The position numbers and the translations under genes are program-made. A model generated the notes under the pieces. It did no database searches and had not been told where the DNA came from. It was given only the letters and a program-made list of their open reading frames with translations. A stretch of DNA of 64,000 nt from Malus domestica (taxonomy: Eukaryota; Streptophyta; Magnoliopsida; Rosales; Rosaceae): positions 2,177,501 through 2,241,500 of the forward strand of contig NC_091673.1 in the NCBI RefSeq assembly GCF_042453785.1, read 5' to 3'. Positions 11,006-23,107 of this stretch are shown piece after piece (positions within the stretch are counted from its first letter, which is position 1; each line of letters starts with the position of its first letter).

Positions 11006-11449
11006 TGTCTTCGTTTCGCTGCACCTGAATTACAGAGCCAACGCAAAAAAAGCGTTAAGTTCAATTCGCGAAAGAAAAACAAGAAATCTATCGCTTTATA
11101 ATCAAGAAAAGCACGTAAGCGAACAGGAATTGTACCTTTTCTCGAAATTCCGGTTCAATTTCTTCAATTTTACTCTGAAATTTAACAGAGGAGCAGTGCT
11201 CTCTGAAGCAATCTAATTAATGAAAACAGATCTAAATTTAATTTCACATATATTGAAAAATAAATAGAATTGTCAAAAAAATTGAGGAGAAATCGATCGA
11301 ACAAAGAATCAAAACAGAGACTAAAAAGCTGTTTGGATCGAGAGAAAAAGAAGAGCAGTTGTTTACCTTCAGAAGCAACAGAAGATCTTCTCCTCTTTCT
11401 CCTCCTCCTCCAGTTGGAGTGAGAAGAGTAACGAATGGAGGTGCTCAGG

Positions 11450-12987
11450 TACGGTGGCTGGTTTTAAAGGCGTGGCGGTGGAGGAGAGATTTGGAGGGAA
11501 AGGGGAGGAGCAAAACGGATTCGAAACTGTTTTAGACAAGCGCTTAGCTGAATGCCTTATCAGCTTCTCAACCGAGGCATCCTAGTGTTTTTTACCTGAT
11601 CTGTCCTCATTGTTAGACCAGCTTTGTTGTATTATGCAGGGTTTTTTGGTCATTTACTATCATCGGTTAGTTAGAACTGAACTACTGAAGAGCAGGAAGT
11701 TATATCTTCAGTTCCTTTGAGCCATTGGATTTTGATGGATTTGATCGAACGGTTTTCAAACCTTTCCGGCCCGTCAGATATGGGGCATGATGAGATTCAA
11801 CATACAAGCGCCCGCAGTAGATAATTTACTCAGTGTGTTCACCCACGAGGTTAGAGTGACTGAGTGAGTGCCAACTGGCAACTAGTTTGCAACAAATGTT
11901 ACAAATACCAAAAGGGTAGAGAAATGCCTAAATAGACTTGAAAACAGATATGAAATATTTAGAGTTAATCGAAGATTTGATATAAAATGAGCGCAATAGC
12001 GTTTTAAGATTCATACAGTCGATCATATTTAATAGGATAAAGCTTTATTATTGTTGTTACTTGTTTTGGGTCAACCAATGGGTTGATCAACCCTCAAATT
12101 GTTACCTAAAATAATCCAATCACTCATATTTTTACTTAGAAGATTTAGAAATGTTATTGTGTTCTTAATATAAAATTAGCTTTATTTGGCCTTTTGGGTA
12201 AACCGGTTTTCAATTAACTTTTAATTAAGGTGGTTAATTATTTAAAAAACCGATTAGGACATGAGTAGCATTCAAATGAAAGACGGAATACAATCATCGC
12301 TTTCTATCGGTTATGGTTATGGGGAGGAGGTTGCTTGTTTAACACATCCACTGGTATAACAACCTGCCATCAAAATCTACTATCCGATGTTTGGTAAGAT
12401 CGATCCCGAATGCCTCCCTCCCAATAGCATGTTTTCTCAGCATAATTAAGCTTCTTCTTTATTCAAACAAACTGCTAAATGGTTTTACTGTCTTTTTCTA
12501 TGCAGTTTGGCCGTGTTTTCCACGTAGCTTCTTATGATTCAAACATTATCTATGAAATCAAATTGGAAATCATTAGTCTTCCATATGTAACAAATCAATG
12601 GTAACAAATAAGATTCTCATGATACTGATGATTAAAATATCTTCAACTTGATTGTTTTTTACAAAGTTGATCTTTAAATATGAATTAAGAACTCGATTAT
12701 AACATGTGTATGGTGAAATCCGTTATTAAAATTGGGTGGACAATGAGGCACACTCACGTAAGTAATTCCTTAATTAAGGCAGTGAACTTTGTACAACCAG
12801 TATGTCACGTACCCTTTCATATGTTGTGTACATTATACTAGTACATAAATGAAAAACAAACACTATCTCCTATTTTTTATTCATGGAATACTCGTCACTA
12901 AGATAGATAACGAGAAATGTGTTGGATCTTATAGCTTCTATGAATGGTAAGAGCAAATACTTAACTTCCGCCCAAGAGAATAATGGA
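11450..12987. other. Intergenic; promoter of the CCCH gene and 3' flank of the B-box gene
   Basis: No gene seen. About 12025-12063 (GGATAAAGCTTTATTATTGTTG) resembles the 3' tail of the RTE LINE, a weak call. Confidence 0.45.
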
Positions 12988-14151
12988 TTATCTTCCCTTT
13001 GAATTTGCAGCATAACTTTCATGAATTGCGGCTCTGCATTTGTAATCGTACTTCTGCTAAAAGGAAAAAAAAACACACACAATATATACGTTATATTTAT
13101 TTAAGAAAGAAACAAAAGAAATGAATATGATTGATGTTCAGAGACCTCCTTTGCTCTAGCATGGCCCTCATATGATACATATTGATCAGCTCCAAATGAC
13201 TCCTCGAAGTTTCGGAACGTCGAATCAACGTCAGGCGTATTGAGATCAGCATGATCGTAAGTTTGTTCTTCACAAACCCCGAGATCTTGCATATTCTGAG
13301 ACCACAGCTGCAAAATCAATCAATTGAGAATTCTTCGGTGCATATTCAGCCGATTAATTCATAAATGTATGTCATGCATTGATCTACTGCCCGTAATTTC
13401 TGTCATTTACCTGACTATTTTGCACTGGACTTCTGCAATGCCAAGATGATTCTGTATAAAATGGAAGTTCTTCATTACATTCGAATTTCCGGCTTGAAGT
13501 AGCACTGTTGTGATGATGCACTGAAGAACGTTTATCATGACTTTGTTGATCATGAGCAGATACCAGAAATGAATTAGGGTTATTCTCCTCACTCAGCTGA
13601 AGCCTTTTCAAATCAAGAATCTGATCCAGAATAAAACTGTTACAAGAGCTTTTCTGATATTTACCTCCATCTCCATGGGAAGATATCTGCAAAAGATATT
13701 AATACCAAAAAAAAAAAAAAAAAAAAAAACCCTAACTTTTAGAGATCGAAATGTAAAGTTTGGCTCGTCATAGAAATTCCAAGTTTACCACATTTCTGCC
13801 AGTACTGGTGGACAGATTCTCATTCAGTTGGAACCCCCAAAATGCTGCAAATTCCTTGGCGGATGGGCAACCGGTATAACTGCTGATCATGGTCCGTTTC
13901 TGATGCGGCCGTGAAGAGTGCCGGTGCAGGCTCTGGTCGCATACGCGGCACATAAACATCCGGTGATCCAAACACTGATCGTCGGCTGAACGGTATTTGC
14001 ACGAATCGCATAAGAGGGTTCGCTGATGGGAGTCGACAATTGGGTTAGCAGAATGGACTTTTGCATCGCAGGGAAGGCAAAGATGTGCAGCGTCGGCTTT
14101 ACAGTACACAACTGGCCTTAAATCCAAGCACAAATCACAACTTTTCTTCAT
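12988..14151 (-). CDS. B-box zinc-finger protein (CONSTANS-like, BBX27 type), no CCT domain
   Basis: Exons 14151-13789, 13686-13411, 13307-13146 and probably 13053-12988 (donor GTCTCTG is weak, so the last exon is tentative) give about 288 aa. Residues 5-33 are the first B-box (C5, C8, C17, C25, C28, H33) and 48-76 the second, less regular one (C48, C51, C60, H63, C68, C71, H76). Later come FILDQILDLKRLQLSEE and LWSQNMQDLGVCEE...FRNFEESFGADQ, motifs of the At1g68190 group. Such proteins are nuclear transcription co-factors in light and flowering networks. No CCT nuclear-targeting domain follows. A related copy lies 5 kb upstream at 19.2-21.1 kb on the same strand, so the two are tandem duplicates. 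Confidence 0.85.
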
Positions 14152-15584
14152 TGGGTTTGACCTCTATATATATATATATACTTCACCAAATTCCTCCAAA
14201 GATTCAAATTGCTGCAGCAGATATTCATCACACCAGTGGTCACTGGACTTGAACTGACCTGTTTTGACTTAATTAAACAACGTATTAACTTGCTTCTCTT
14301 TTTAATTAACTAGCAGTTGTACACATACTATGCTTATTAATTCAACATTTATAAACCTCAACATACGAATTTGTTTTTGTTAACTCATCGTCACAAAATT
14401 AAACACTTTACTAATCATTATACGTAATTTATGCAGCAACGAAATGCTCTTGCAGACAAATAGAGCATTATTTGTTCATAAAAACAACAGCAGCATTTTA
14501 TTAAAGTCAATCCTTTAAAACGAACAAAGACAACTCTCCCTACGCAGCGTTTTATTAAATTCAAGCCTTTAAAATGTCGGCGTGTTGAGTTTCAAAAGAT
14601 AAAGCAAAACAACTCCTCTTCTTCGCGAGTTGTAGCCACCGTGCCGCAGACATTGCATCTAAATTCAGCCAGCACAACCTGCACATATAATTGGGGAGTG
14701 CTCGGAGGTCCTCTCAAGCCTTTCTCCCGTGGCTCCCGGGACCACCGAGTCCCTCTGTAGATCCGGCCCTAACCCAATCGATGGCTAACGTAAATGTGTA
14801 AATCTCGAAAAAAAGCCTAGGAAACTTCCGAACAAATTGAAGGAAAAAAAAAAGGGGTAAACAGCAACCTCAATTCGTCTTAGGCGATCCAAAGATTCCA
14901 AACTAAAAGAAAACACTAAAAAAGATCCCCTGTATACGTACAAATTAATCCCAAAAATAATTGTAGTTTAAAATTCAGAAACTTAATTAAAAACCCTAAT
15001 AAGTAAAGATAAACTAAAACCTATCATCTTATTTCCTGAGAAAGAAAAAAAAAAAAGCAGTCTCAGAACGTCTACTGCGTAGAATTTTGCACTAAGAAAT
15101 ACAATTTTTCCGGGGAAAAAAAATCAAGGCTCATGAGGCTGACCTTCTTCTCTTCTGATTCGGAGGAGCTGCCGCTCAAATGTTCATGGCCTCTTAGAAA
15201 TCATCTTCTCCGAAACTTCTTTGGCTATATGGGGGGACGTGTAAAAGTGAACCTTTTTTATAAGCGTAATATTCCGACATGGATCATGGACAGCGGGTCC
15301 CACCGGCGGTCTGAAGGGATGTTCTTATTGGTGGATGAAGAGACCTTACCTGCTTCCGCCAATGGGGGTTTGACAGCACTTGAGCTCTGTTAGGTATTTC
15401 GGCGCGGGAGTTAGGACTGAGTTGTGGAGTCCATATACCCAACCACACGAATAGCCAGCTGCCAAGTACGGATTTCCGTACCTCCATTATCCATACTCCT
15501 CTTTTGTTGATCTTTTAATTTTTTTTTTCAAATACAAATAGTTGATGTCACATTCACTTTAATTCGTGAGATTTAAAATTGTTA
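14152..15584. other. Intergenic, upstream of the B-box gene
   Basis: TATATATATATA lies at 14165-14180 on the gene's 5' side. A 29-bp segment (GCATTTTATTAAAGTCAATC) is loosely repeated at about 14490 and 14546. At 15255-15263 the minus strand reads CTTATAAAAAAGG, a possible TATA box, but no hairpin or protein follows. Otherwise nothing seen. Confidence 0.4.
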
Positions 15585-16193
15585 GACCTACTCCAACTCT
15601 GAGCTAAATGCCAAATATTTAGCCCAAAATTCCCCCCAAACACCCCCCAACCCAAGCTAAAATATTGGGCTAAAAGGGGAATGCTAAAATTGGGCCAAAT
15701 TCCCCCCCCCCCAGCCGCGTGGACTCGCCCAGTTTTGGGCCACTCTCGGCCCGTGGACTCGCGCACGCGCCCCACGCCCACAGCTTGCAACCGGAGCCCG
15801 ACAAGAGGGGGTCCCACCGTCAGGCCTTGTCGGCCACTCTTCAGAGCCCCAACGGCTCTTTTCGAAATCAAACAGGCAGGATTTAAGGACCGTTGGTTGA
15901 TCCAACGGTCCAGATTCAAACTTTATTTTTAAAAAATATATTATTTTAAAATACATTGAATCTAACGGTTCAGATTGAATATACTCAAATCTAACGGTAA
16001 AAAAAAGATCTAACGGCCCAAATTTAAATCCAACGGCTAAAATAATTAAATAAATTTATTTAACACAAAATTTACCCAAAAAATCTATAAATACCTATCT
16101 ATTTGTTCAAACATCCACACAAAATTCAATTTTCTCCTACAATTCTTCCAATTTATCTTTCTATCATTTCTTTCCATTTCCAAATTGTTCAAC

Positions 16194-16737
16194 ATGGCAA
16201 GAGAGCATGTTAGAGGTCGTAATTGGACCTTTGAGGAAGATGTTTCTTTATGCTTGGCATGGGTGTCTGTTAGTGAAGATGGTGCAGTTGGCACAAATCA
16301 AAATAAAAAGGTTTTGTGAGATAAAATCATTGCAAAGTTTCAAGAAAACTGCAACGGCAGCGGGCGAGACGGTGGTGGTGTTTATGATCAGTGGAAGACT
16401 ATCAACAAAGCATGCACTTTATGGAAGGGAAGCTTAGAGAGAGCCATGGTTGGCATGCCTAGTGGAAGGAGCGCCATAGAAATTGTGAGTTTTTTTCTTG
16501 ATATTTTATTTGTCATGTACATAATATTATTTTGCAACTAATTATTTTTATGTATTTTTTGCATAGGGTGACAAAGCAATGGAAATTTACAAGACAAGAG
16601 TAACACCAAAAAATCAAGTTTTTAAGTTGCAACATGCTTGGTATTGTGCCATCTCCATTGCCCTGCTACGCCTTCTTCTATCACTCATTGATGAGATATT
16701 GAGAATTTTTAGGAAACAAAAACTCTTTGAAAGTTGA
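16194..16737 (+). pseudogene. Harbinger ORF1 (Myb/SANT-like, 'glutathione S-transferase T3-like')
   Basis: Exons 16194-16484 and 16567-16737 join at GT/AG. The product reads GRNWTFEEDVSLCLAWVSVSEDG, a trihelix/SANT start, then YDQWKTINKACTLWKG (helix 3 region), AMEIYKTRVTPKNQVFKLQHAW. This is the DNA-binding partner that Harbinger transposases need. One stop, TGA at 16317-16319, replaces the Trp expected in KVFWDKI. It is a broken host-unrelated transposon gene. Confidence 0.75.
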
Positions 16738-17000
16738 AAGATTGGTGAATATAGAGGATGATTGAAGGTTGAAAGATTGTGTGATCAACTAATATTGGAC
16801 CTGTGTTTATATAGAGGATGATTGATGGACGGTTGGTGAAAGTTGAAAATTTTGTGTTGAACGGTTGGTGAAAGTTGAAAGTTTGGTGTTGAAAGTTGAA
16901 AGTTTGGTGTTGAATGGTTGGTGAAAGTTGAAAGTTTGGAGTTGAACGGTTGGTGAAAGATGAACGGTTGGTGAAAGTTGAAAGGTTGGTGAAAGTAGTT
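16736..17000. repeat. Minisatellite of GGTTGGTGAAAGTTGAAAG units
   Basis: Imperfect units of roughly 20-45 bp built from GTTGGTGAAAGTTGAAAG and TTTGGTGTTGAA repeat about ten times inside the Harbinger element, downstream of its ORF1. Confidence 0.75.
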
Positions 17001-17273
17001 TGCTTTGTAAAAAATTTAATGATTTTTCAATATTTATCGGAATTTAAATTTTTTTAGATTAAAATGTTCATAAAATTAATTTACAATAATCTACATATTT
17101 ATTTTAAAAAAAAATATTGATTTAAGAAAAAAATTAGCCTAAGTTCATTCTTTAATAATTCCGGGCTAAAATTTTAGGCCAGAAGGGTTGGAGCAGAAAA
17201 GATGTTTCTGGGCTAAAAGCCAAATTTTCCGGGCTAAAAAATTTGGCTTTTAGCCCAAGGGTTGGAGATGGTC

Positions 17274-18191
17274 TTAGAAGTGGTTTATGAAAAATTACCC
17301 TATTCAATGTGCGACAAAAATCTGTTAAATAAGACGAAAATATTCTTAATTTTGTCAAATCATAATGTGCCACAAAATTATCCTATTCAACTAATAAATT
17401 TAGTGTTTTTTTTAAAATAATACATTCAGTAATGTGCGACAAACCTACTCTACAATTTTTTTTTATCAAATCCAATTTTATCATGTGGTAACGTTGCCCA
17501 ACTCTTTGTAAACATACCAAAAAGCCCCTTATCGCTCTCACATTTGAATACATAGTGACAAATTTTATTTAAAAAATAGTATAAATATAGTAAGAAAAAA
17601 TATATATTAAATATAGCAGTTTTGAAACATATTTATTCACCACCCTCGTACAAATTATATTTGCACTAATCCGAAAATAAAGGAAAAGAAGCGAAAAGAT
17701 GAATTTGATATTGCCATTAAAGTCTAAAGCTAGCATAAGGAGTCGAGCATGACTAATCACACAACCAGCCGGGAGTGGGAACTCTTGTGCGGAAGCACAC
17801 CAACAAGCTTCACACACAGGAGTCGGTATTGCCAATATTCTCCCACCTTAGCCACACAAAAAAACGGATATGAAATTTTACCAAAAGACATCGGCAGTAT
17901 ATGTGGTACTATTCCTTGTAAACCATAGATGGCTCACCCCACCCACGGATTTGGGACTCAGTTGTGGCTCTAATCTCAGCCACCAAACCCAACAGGAGCT
18001 ATGATTAATTAGGCAAAACCTAGTACTTGATACGATAATAGAGGAGACAAGTTGAAAAAATATCCTACCTAAATTCTATAAATTGACATTTGACATGACA
18101 TAAGCTTGTTCATGCTTTCATTTGCATCAAAACAATAACTTTACCAACAAGGAAATCATATTGCATTAACTCAAAGTAATTTTTTATTTAT
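17274..18191. other. Intergenic, no gene seen
   Basis: AT-rich with no protein-like frame. The element at 15.6 kb ends here and a LINE fragment starts near 18192. Confidence 0.5.
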
Positions 18192-19052
18192 GAACGCATG
18201 CAAGAAATGAATGTAGCAGAGATGAAAATGATGAAATTGAGGTTCCACCATAAAACCAATTGGTAATATAGGGTGTAGCCCAAGATCATATAAGCACATA
18301 GCAAACCTTGTCCCTCACCGATGTGGGACAACTCTCAACACGCCCCCGCACTTGTGGCGGATTTTCAAGCCTACATGTGGACAACAACTGGGTGACGTGG
18401 AGCGCGTGTGGCCGTTTGACTTCACACGAGGACAACCTGCTCCGATACCATGATGAAATTGAGGTTCCACCATAAAACCAATTGGTAATATGGGGAGTAG
18501 CCCAATATCATATAAGCACATAGCAAACCTTATTGAAATTGAGATTCTACCATAAAACCAATTGGCAATATGAGGAGTAGCCCAAGACCATATAAGCACA
18601 TAGCAAGCATTATCCCTCACCGATGTGGAACAACTCTCAACACGCCCCCGCATGTGTGGCGGATTTTCAAGCCTACACGTAGACAACAACTGGGTGATGT
18701 GGAACGTCAATTTCATCAGAAAATATTTCGTACACTTTTGGGTAGATGAGAAATGACATGATTAAGAATGAGGTTATCCGCAATTGAAGATAAGATGGGA
18801 GAAAATCAGTTAAGGTGATTTGAACATGTGAAACGAAGACCTACAGATATTCTGATTAGAAAATGTGATATGAGATTAAGACTCAAGGCAAAAGGGGTAG
18901 AGGAAAACTTAGGAAGACTTGGACAAAGACTTTAAGAAAAGACATGGAGTACTTAGAGCTAACAAAAGACTTGCCGCAAAATTAAGTGGCATGGCATTCT
19001 AAAATTTATATAGCTAGTGAGATACGACTTTATTGTTGTTATTGTTATTGAT
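18192..19052 (+). mobile_element. RTE LINE 3' fragment, split by a TRIM element
   Basis: Positions 18192-18228 (ATGAATGTAGCAGAGATG) and 18720-19052 continue each other and match the 3' part of the LINE at 4330-4640 (AGAAATGA..GATTA.GAATGAGG, GTGATTTGAACATGTGAAAC, GAAGACCTAC). It ends in TTTATTGTTGTTATTGTTATTG, the family tail. Decayed by stops and small gaps. Confidence 0.8.
18229..18719 (-). mobile_element. TRIM-like LTR retroelement (fossil)
   Basis: A small LTR-type element, 491 bp, flanked by the 5-bp duplication GAAAA (18224-18228 and 18720-18724). Ends TGATGAAATTGA and TCAATTTCATCA. Two long terminal repeats in the same direction (about 18229-18400 and 18451-18719, the second with an internal partial duplication) surround a very short middle with a primer-binding-like site, TGGTATCGGAGC, as for initiator Met tRNA on the minus strand. 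No coding region. It sits inside the LINE, so it is younger than it. Confidence 0.75.
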
Positions 19053-19204
19053 TACTGTAATGTGAGATGATATCAAGATTTTCAAACGAAGCATGAATTG
19101 TGATGTATTTTCCAACCAGAAAATCAAACTGTACAGTTATATATGCACAAGACCAAGATGCATCCAAAGCAAAAGTTTAATCAACTTCTTCTTGTGATCG
19201 GAAG

Positions 19205-21117
19205 TCACGGAGAATCCATGTTCTGTTGATGGTTTTGAGGTTCGTTACAAGCCTTATCGTTGTCAAAGTCAGGTGACTGATTAATGAAAACAGACGAAAC
19301 CTCAGATGCATCATGTTCCTGCCAAATGATCATATAGGAACAGAAATGAGAAGAGAGTATAAGCCACAAACCAGAAGGGAAGGAAAATCAAAATTCACAC
19401 CACGACTGCACTTGCATTGCCATTATCTGATTTATCAACGGATATGCCCTTTATAACACATCTTTATCATGAAGCACTGCAGCTCTGATAGGATCTTGAT
19501 CACCTCCGAATAGTTCTTCGAAGTTTTGAAATGTCATATCAACATCAGGTATATTGAAATCATCGGGACAAACAAGTTCTTCACAAACTCCTATGTCTTG
19601 CATATTTTGAGGCCACAACTACAAAACCAATACATGACCATATGGTAAAACAAAATGAAATTTGTTCTAATTTCTAACTAACAAGGCCCTGGGTACGACC
19701 CTGCGTAAAGCGGGAGCCTTGTGCACTGGGTATGACATTTTTCTAACTAACAAGGCCTAAAGTTTTCAGTTGTTGTTGAACATAATTAAACCTTATTCTT
19801 TCTATCGCGGCACTTCTAAATGGTATCAGATAAGTGTTTAAATGAATAACAAGTGATAAATAACTACATATGATCCCAAGAATCCAAATAAATCAATTTC
19901 ACTGGCATTAATCTAACCTGATTACTTTGAACCGTACTTCTGCATTGCCAAAAGGATTCTGTATGCAATGGAAGTCCAGCAGTTGAAGATGGTTGCATAA
20001 GCTCCATTTGAGAAAATGGAAATGATAAATGATCAACTTTCAGCTCCTGAACTAGACTGTCCCTTTGCCTAAATTTAGTGCCGGAATTCTGGGAATGTTG
20101 TAAAAGCCGATCAAGATGAACATTGAGCCGCTTTGATGTCTGAAGTACTGAGGAAGATAGGTCAATTTGTTCTGTACCGCGTATCAGCAGCGAAGGTGTA
20201 TTCCCCTCAGCAAGCTGAAGCCTTTTCAAGTCAAGAATCTGGTGCAGAATGAAATTATGCTCCTGACCTTCATGAGATATCTGCAAGATAGAACAAGCAC
20301 TGACGTACACTTTAACATGCGAAATTACTGTGAATTCTCAAACCTAGTCACAGAAGACTGCACCTCTTCCATAACGGCGGATGTTCATTATCAAGAGAAA
20401 CTCCAATTCTGGTAGTCTGATCATGTTTTTTTTTAAGTGCGGCTAAATAAAACTAGACAATGAAGATTTACATACCATTTTCACATTGTATATTCAATAG
20501 TGCCAATTACATTCTCAGCCAAGTTTAAAGATAACATATAAATAGTTCCTGCATACCTTGTATTGTTGACTGCTTCAGATTCAGCACCTGGAATCCAGGT
20601 GAGAGAATTTACTGCCGGAAGGCTTTCGGCTCGAGAGCAAGACTGTTCTAGACCATCCAAGTTTACTGCACTTGAGTCACAAGAAGAGCCACAAGAATTG
20701 GACAAGTCCTTAGCAAGCGGTGAACCTGTGTACGAAAATTCTACAATCCATCAATATGTATTGCATACATTGCTAAATCTAGCAGTCGAGTTGGGTTACT
20801 GTTGATTGCATACATCAAATCATACTAGGAAAACTCAACTGACCTGTGTAACAGCTGATTGCCCTTTTCTGATGTTGGGAAGGGATCATGTGCAAAGCAC
20901 TCTCACAGGCACAGCACATAAACATCTTGTGATCCAAACACTGGATATAAGCTGGGCGGTATCTGCACGAATCACACAAAATACTGCGCATATGCCGGTT
21001 AAAGAGTGTGTTTGCCGAATGGACCTTCGCATCGCAGGAAAGGCAAAGATGTGCTGCATCAGCTTTACAGTACACAACTGGCCTCAATGCCAAGCAGAAT
21101 TCACAAAATCTCTTTAT
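19205..21117 (-). pseudogene. Second B-box (BBX27-type) gene, probably decayed
   Basis: Exons follow those of the neighbour: 21117-20844 (B-boxes, FCEFCLALRPVVYC...CDAKVHSAN), 20725-20557 (GSPLAKDLSNSCGSSCDSS), 20280-19918 (FILHQILDLKRLQLAEG), 19618-19401 (LWPQNMQDIGVCEEL...FQNFEELFGGDQD) and 19318-19205 (ending QQNMDSP, stop). Three things look wrong. The codon that aligns with the neighbour's ATG reads ATA (21117-21115), with a stop upstream and no in-frame ATG before the second B-box. Exons 2 and 3 do not join in phase. Exon 4 is 218 bp, not a multiple of 3, with a stop at GTGTTATAA; one missing base in that T/A run would explain it. A spliced 5' leader may exist (donor at 21554). It could still make a truncated protein. 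Confidence 0.65.
19688..19739 (+). mobile_element. 5'-truncated Au-type SINE, 52 bp, with 17-bp target duplication
   Basis: CTGGGTACGACCCTGCG...GTGCACTGGGTATGAC is the 3' end of the SINE seen whole at 58375. It is flanked by perfect copies of TTCTAACTAACAAGGCC (19671-19687 and 19740-19756). It lies in an intron of the second B-box gene. Confidence 0.85.
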
Positions 21118-23077
21118 TTTCCGTCCTTCAAAACTTTGAAACCCCAATTCTGCCAAGCCCTATTGCTGTCACAGATAACCAACATTAAATATACAATCTT
21201 TCTTGCACGTATGTGTGTGTGTGTAAACATACTATTTGTGATTTTCCATTTAGATCTTAATAAGATCAGGGCTTCATGTTTCTCAGCTTTTACTTTTTAG
21301 ATCAGATACGGATGGTTGAGAGACAATTCACCAGTCCTTATGCACTAACCGAATGACTAAATGATTTCCGATTTTCGGTGAATTTTTACAAAGACGATCT
21401 TTGAATGAGAATCTAGAAGATAAATCCATCTTATCGTATCGTGTGATTATACTGTGATGCGTTCTTAGCAAAGTTTGAAATTTTATCATCATATAGAAAT
21501 TCAATTATAATTAAAAAAAAAAAAAAAAGTAGACAAAATTCGGAGAAAAAGTACCTCTTTACGTAGAGCGGGTGAATGAGAGCATTAAGCTCTTTGTTTT
21601 GGATATCTTCTACTTCTTCCTCCTTTTATCACTTTTGAAACTTTATGGGTCTGACGTGGACATTTAAAAGCGGAAACTTTTCCAGCGTGGATTCGGATAC
21701 GTGGTTCGTGGCAGTGGGATCATCATCCACGTCATCCAATTCCCATTGACTGAGAGACAAGTGTGACTTCTTACGCGATCCATGTGATCCAAACTCTCAC
21801 CTGGTTCCGCCGATGGCTGTTTCATTTTCTCTATTTTTTTTTCTTTCGGTTTTTAATCCACCCACCAATTTTAGGGAGATACTTCATTTTTTTTTTATCA
21901 AAACAATAAATTTATTAAATCAAATGTTAAATTAGGAAGCTAGCAGGATTCAAAACTACACCGTAATGCAAGAACAACACTTCTCTCAATTATTTTTCCT
22001 TATAGATAAATGAGAATTTGAACATGTAATTTGTTTACGGGTTAAACATGTAATTTGATTACAGGTTAAATTATAATTTACATGTTAGTATAAACGACTA
22101 GCATGTACGGAATCAAACAATGTCCAAAAATTTAATTATCAATACACTTGACTTTGCACTGTGAAGAACTTCCACAAGGCAGAAATGCCCGATGTTGCAT
22201 TATTGGTTTAAAACACTACGACAGTCACATCGCTAACATAGGTAAGTTTTTCTTATCATATCACAAAAAGTTAGGGAATACTCTCAATCAGGTCCACTGT
22301 CGAAGCTCACATAAGATACGTGAAGGGTGTTTTCTTTCCCCAAGTCCAAGTTCTGTACTTTGAAGCTTGCTTCTAACATAATTTCAAAATATAATGGCAT
22401 ACTATACAATTAAAATGCAGGTACTGCACAAACTATAAACATGCACCAAAAGACGACCACCTACGCCCCTTCTAGTCCCCATCAAAGATTCATCAAGGTG
22501 ACGGTTTTAGTGCATCTGTCGAAGAAAAAACTGAACTCAAAGAAGCAATATTCAAAACACTGCAAGTTAACAAATAAACATCCATAAGTTAACAAATAAA
22601 CATCTAAAACAAAGATCAATCGACAGCAGCAGTAACTAAGAAAGTAAAATGAGGGTGAATCTAGATTAAGGTTTTCCTTCCCCAAACAACGCACGCAAAT
22701 CAGCTAGATTCTGTCAACTGCTTCTTTTGCCACAAACAGCACTCAGTTTCTACTTCCTATATATCCAGGGTAGTCCCCTTTCTGAATGAATTCGTCAGGG
22801 ACTACAGCAGCCCTTAGCAGACCCACCTAACTGCTCAAATGTTGTCAATTTTTACAACAAAAAACAGGTCTAACACTAATGGAGATCAATACTTCGTCTT
22901 TCCATTCTACATAGTGAGAATCTTCAAACTAGTATAGTAGCTACTTAAATTGCACGTCTAAAGAATTTAATGTGGCAACATATTTATATCATTCCCCCAG
23001 TTCTGAAGTAAGTAAAACAGGTTCTTGCTCTTAACCACCCCAAACCATGTCCACCCTTTCAAATTTAAGCATAGCCA
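21118..23077. other. Leader and promoter of the second B-box gene, then 3' flank of the next gene
   Basis: A donor-like site (AAAGAG|GTAC) at 21554 suggests a spliced 5' leader. A-rich run near 21510. No gene seen between 21.6 and 23.1 kb; part of it is probably the 3' untranslated region of the minus-strand gene at 23276. Confidence 0.4.
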
Positions 23078-23092
23078 AGGGGCAAGGCTTCT

Positions 23093-23107
23093 AAAAAGGT
23101 CGTACCC
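23093..23107 (-). mobile_element. 15-bp SINE trace between 15-bp target duplications
   Basis: AGGGGCAAGGCTTCT occurs at 23078-23092 and again at 23108-23122. Between them lie only 15 bases which on the minus strand read GGGTACGACCTTTTT, the very 3' end of the Au-type SINE plus its T-tail. This is the signature of an extremely 5'-truncated retroposition. Confidence 0.7.

Larger units (their letters stand above)
15585..17273 (+). mobile_element. PIF/Harbinger element carrying only a Myb-like ORF1
   Basis: 1,689 bp flanked by TTA duplications (15582-15584 and 17274-17276). Inverted ends: left GACCTACTCCAACTC, right read inverted GACCATCTCCAACCC, both followed by GCTAAA(T/A)GCCAAAT and TTTAGCCC. 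Inside is the SANT/Myb-like accessory gene of Harbinger elements and a GTTGAAAG minisatellite. No DDE transposase is present, so it cannot move alone. Confidence 0.85.

Noticed and set aside
20320-20420. Possible extra exon of the second B-box gene (RIGVSLDNEHPPLWKR)
   Set aside because: Splice-like sites exist but it does not restore the reading phase in any combination tried.
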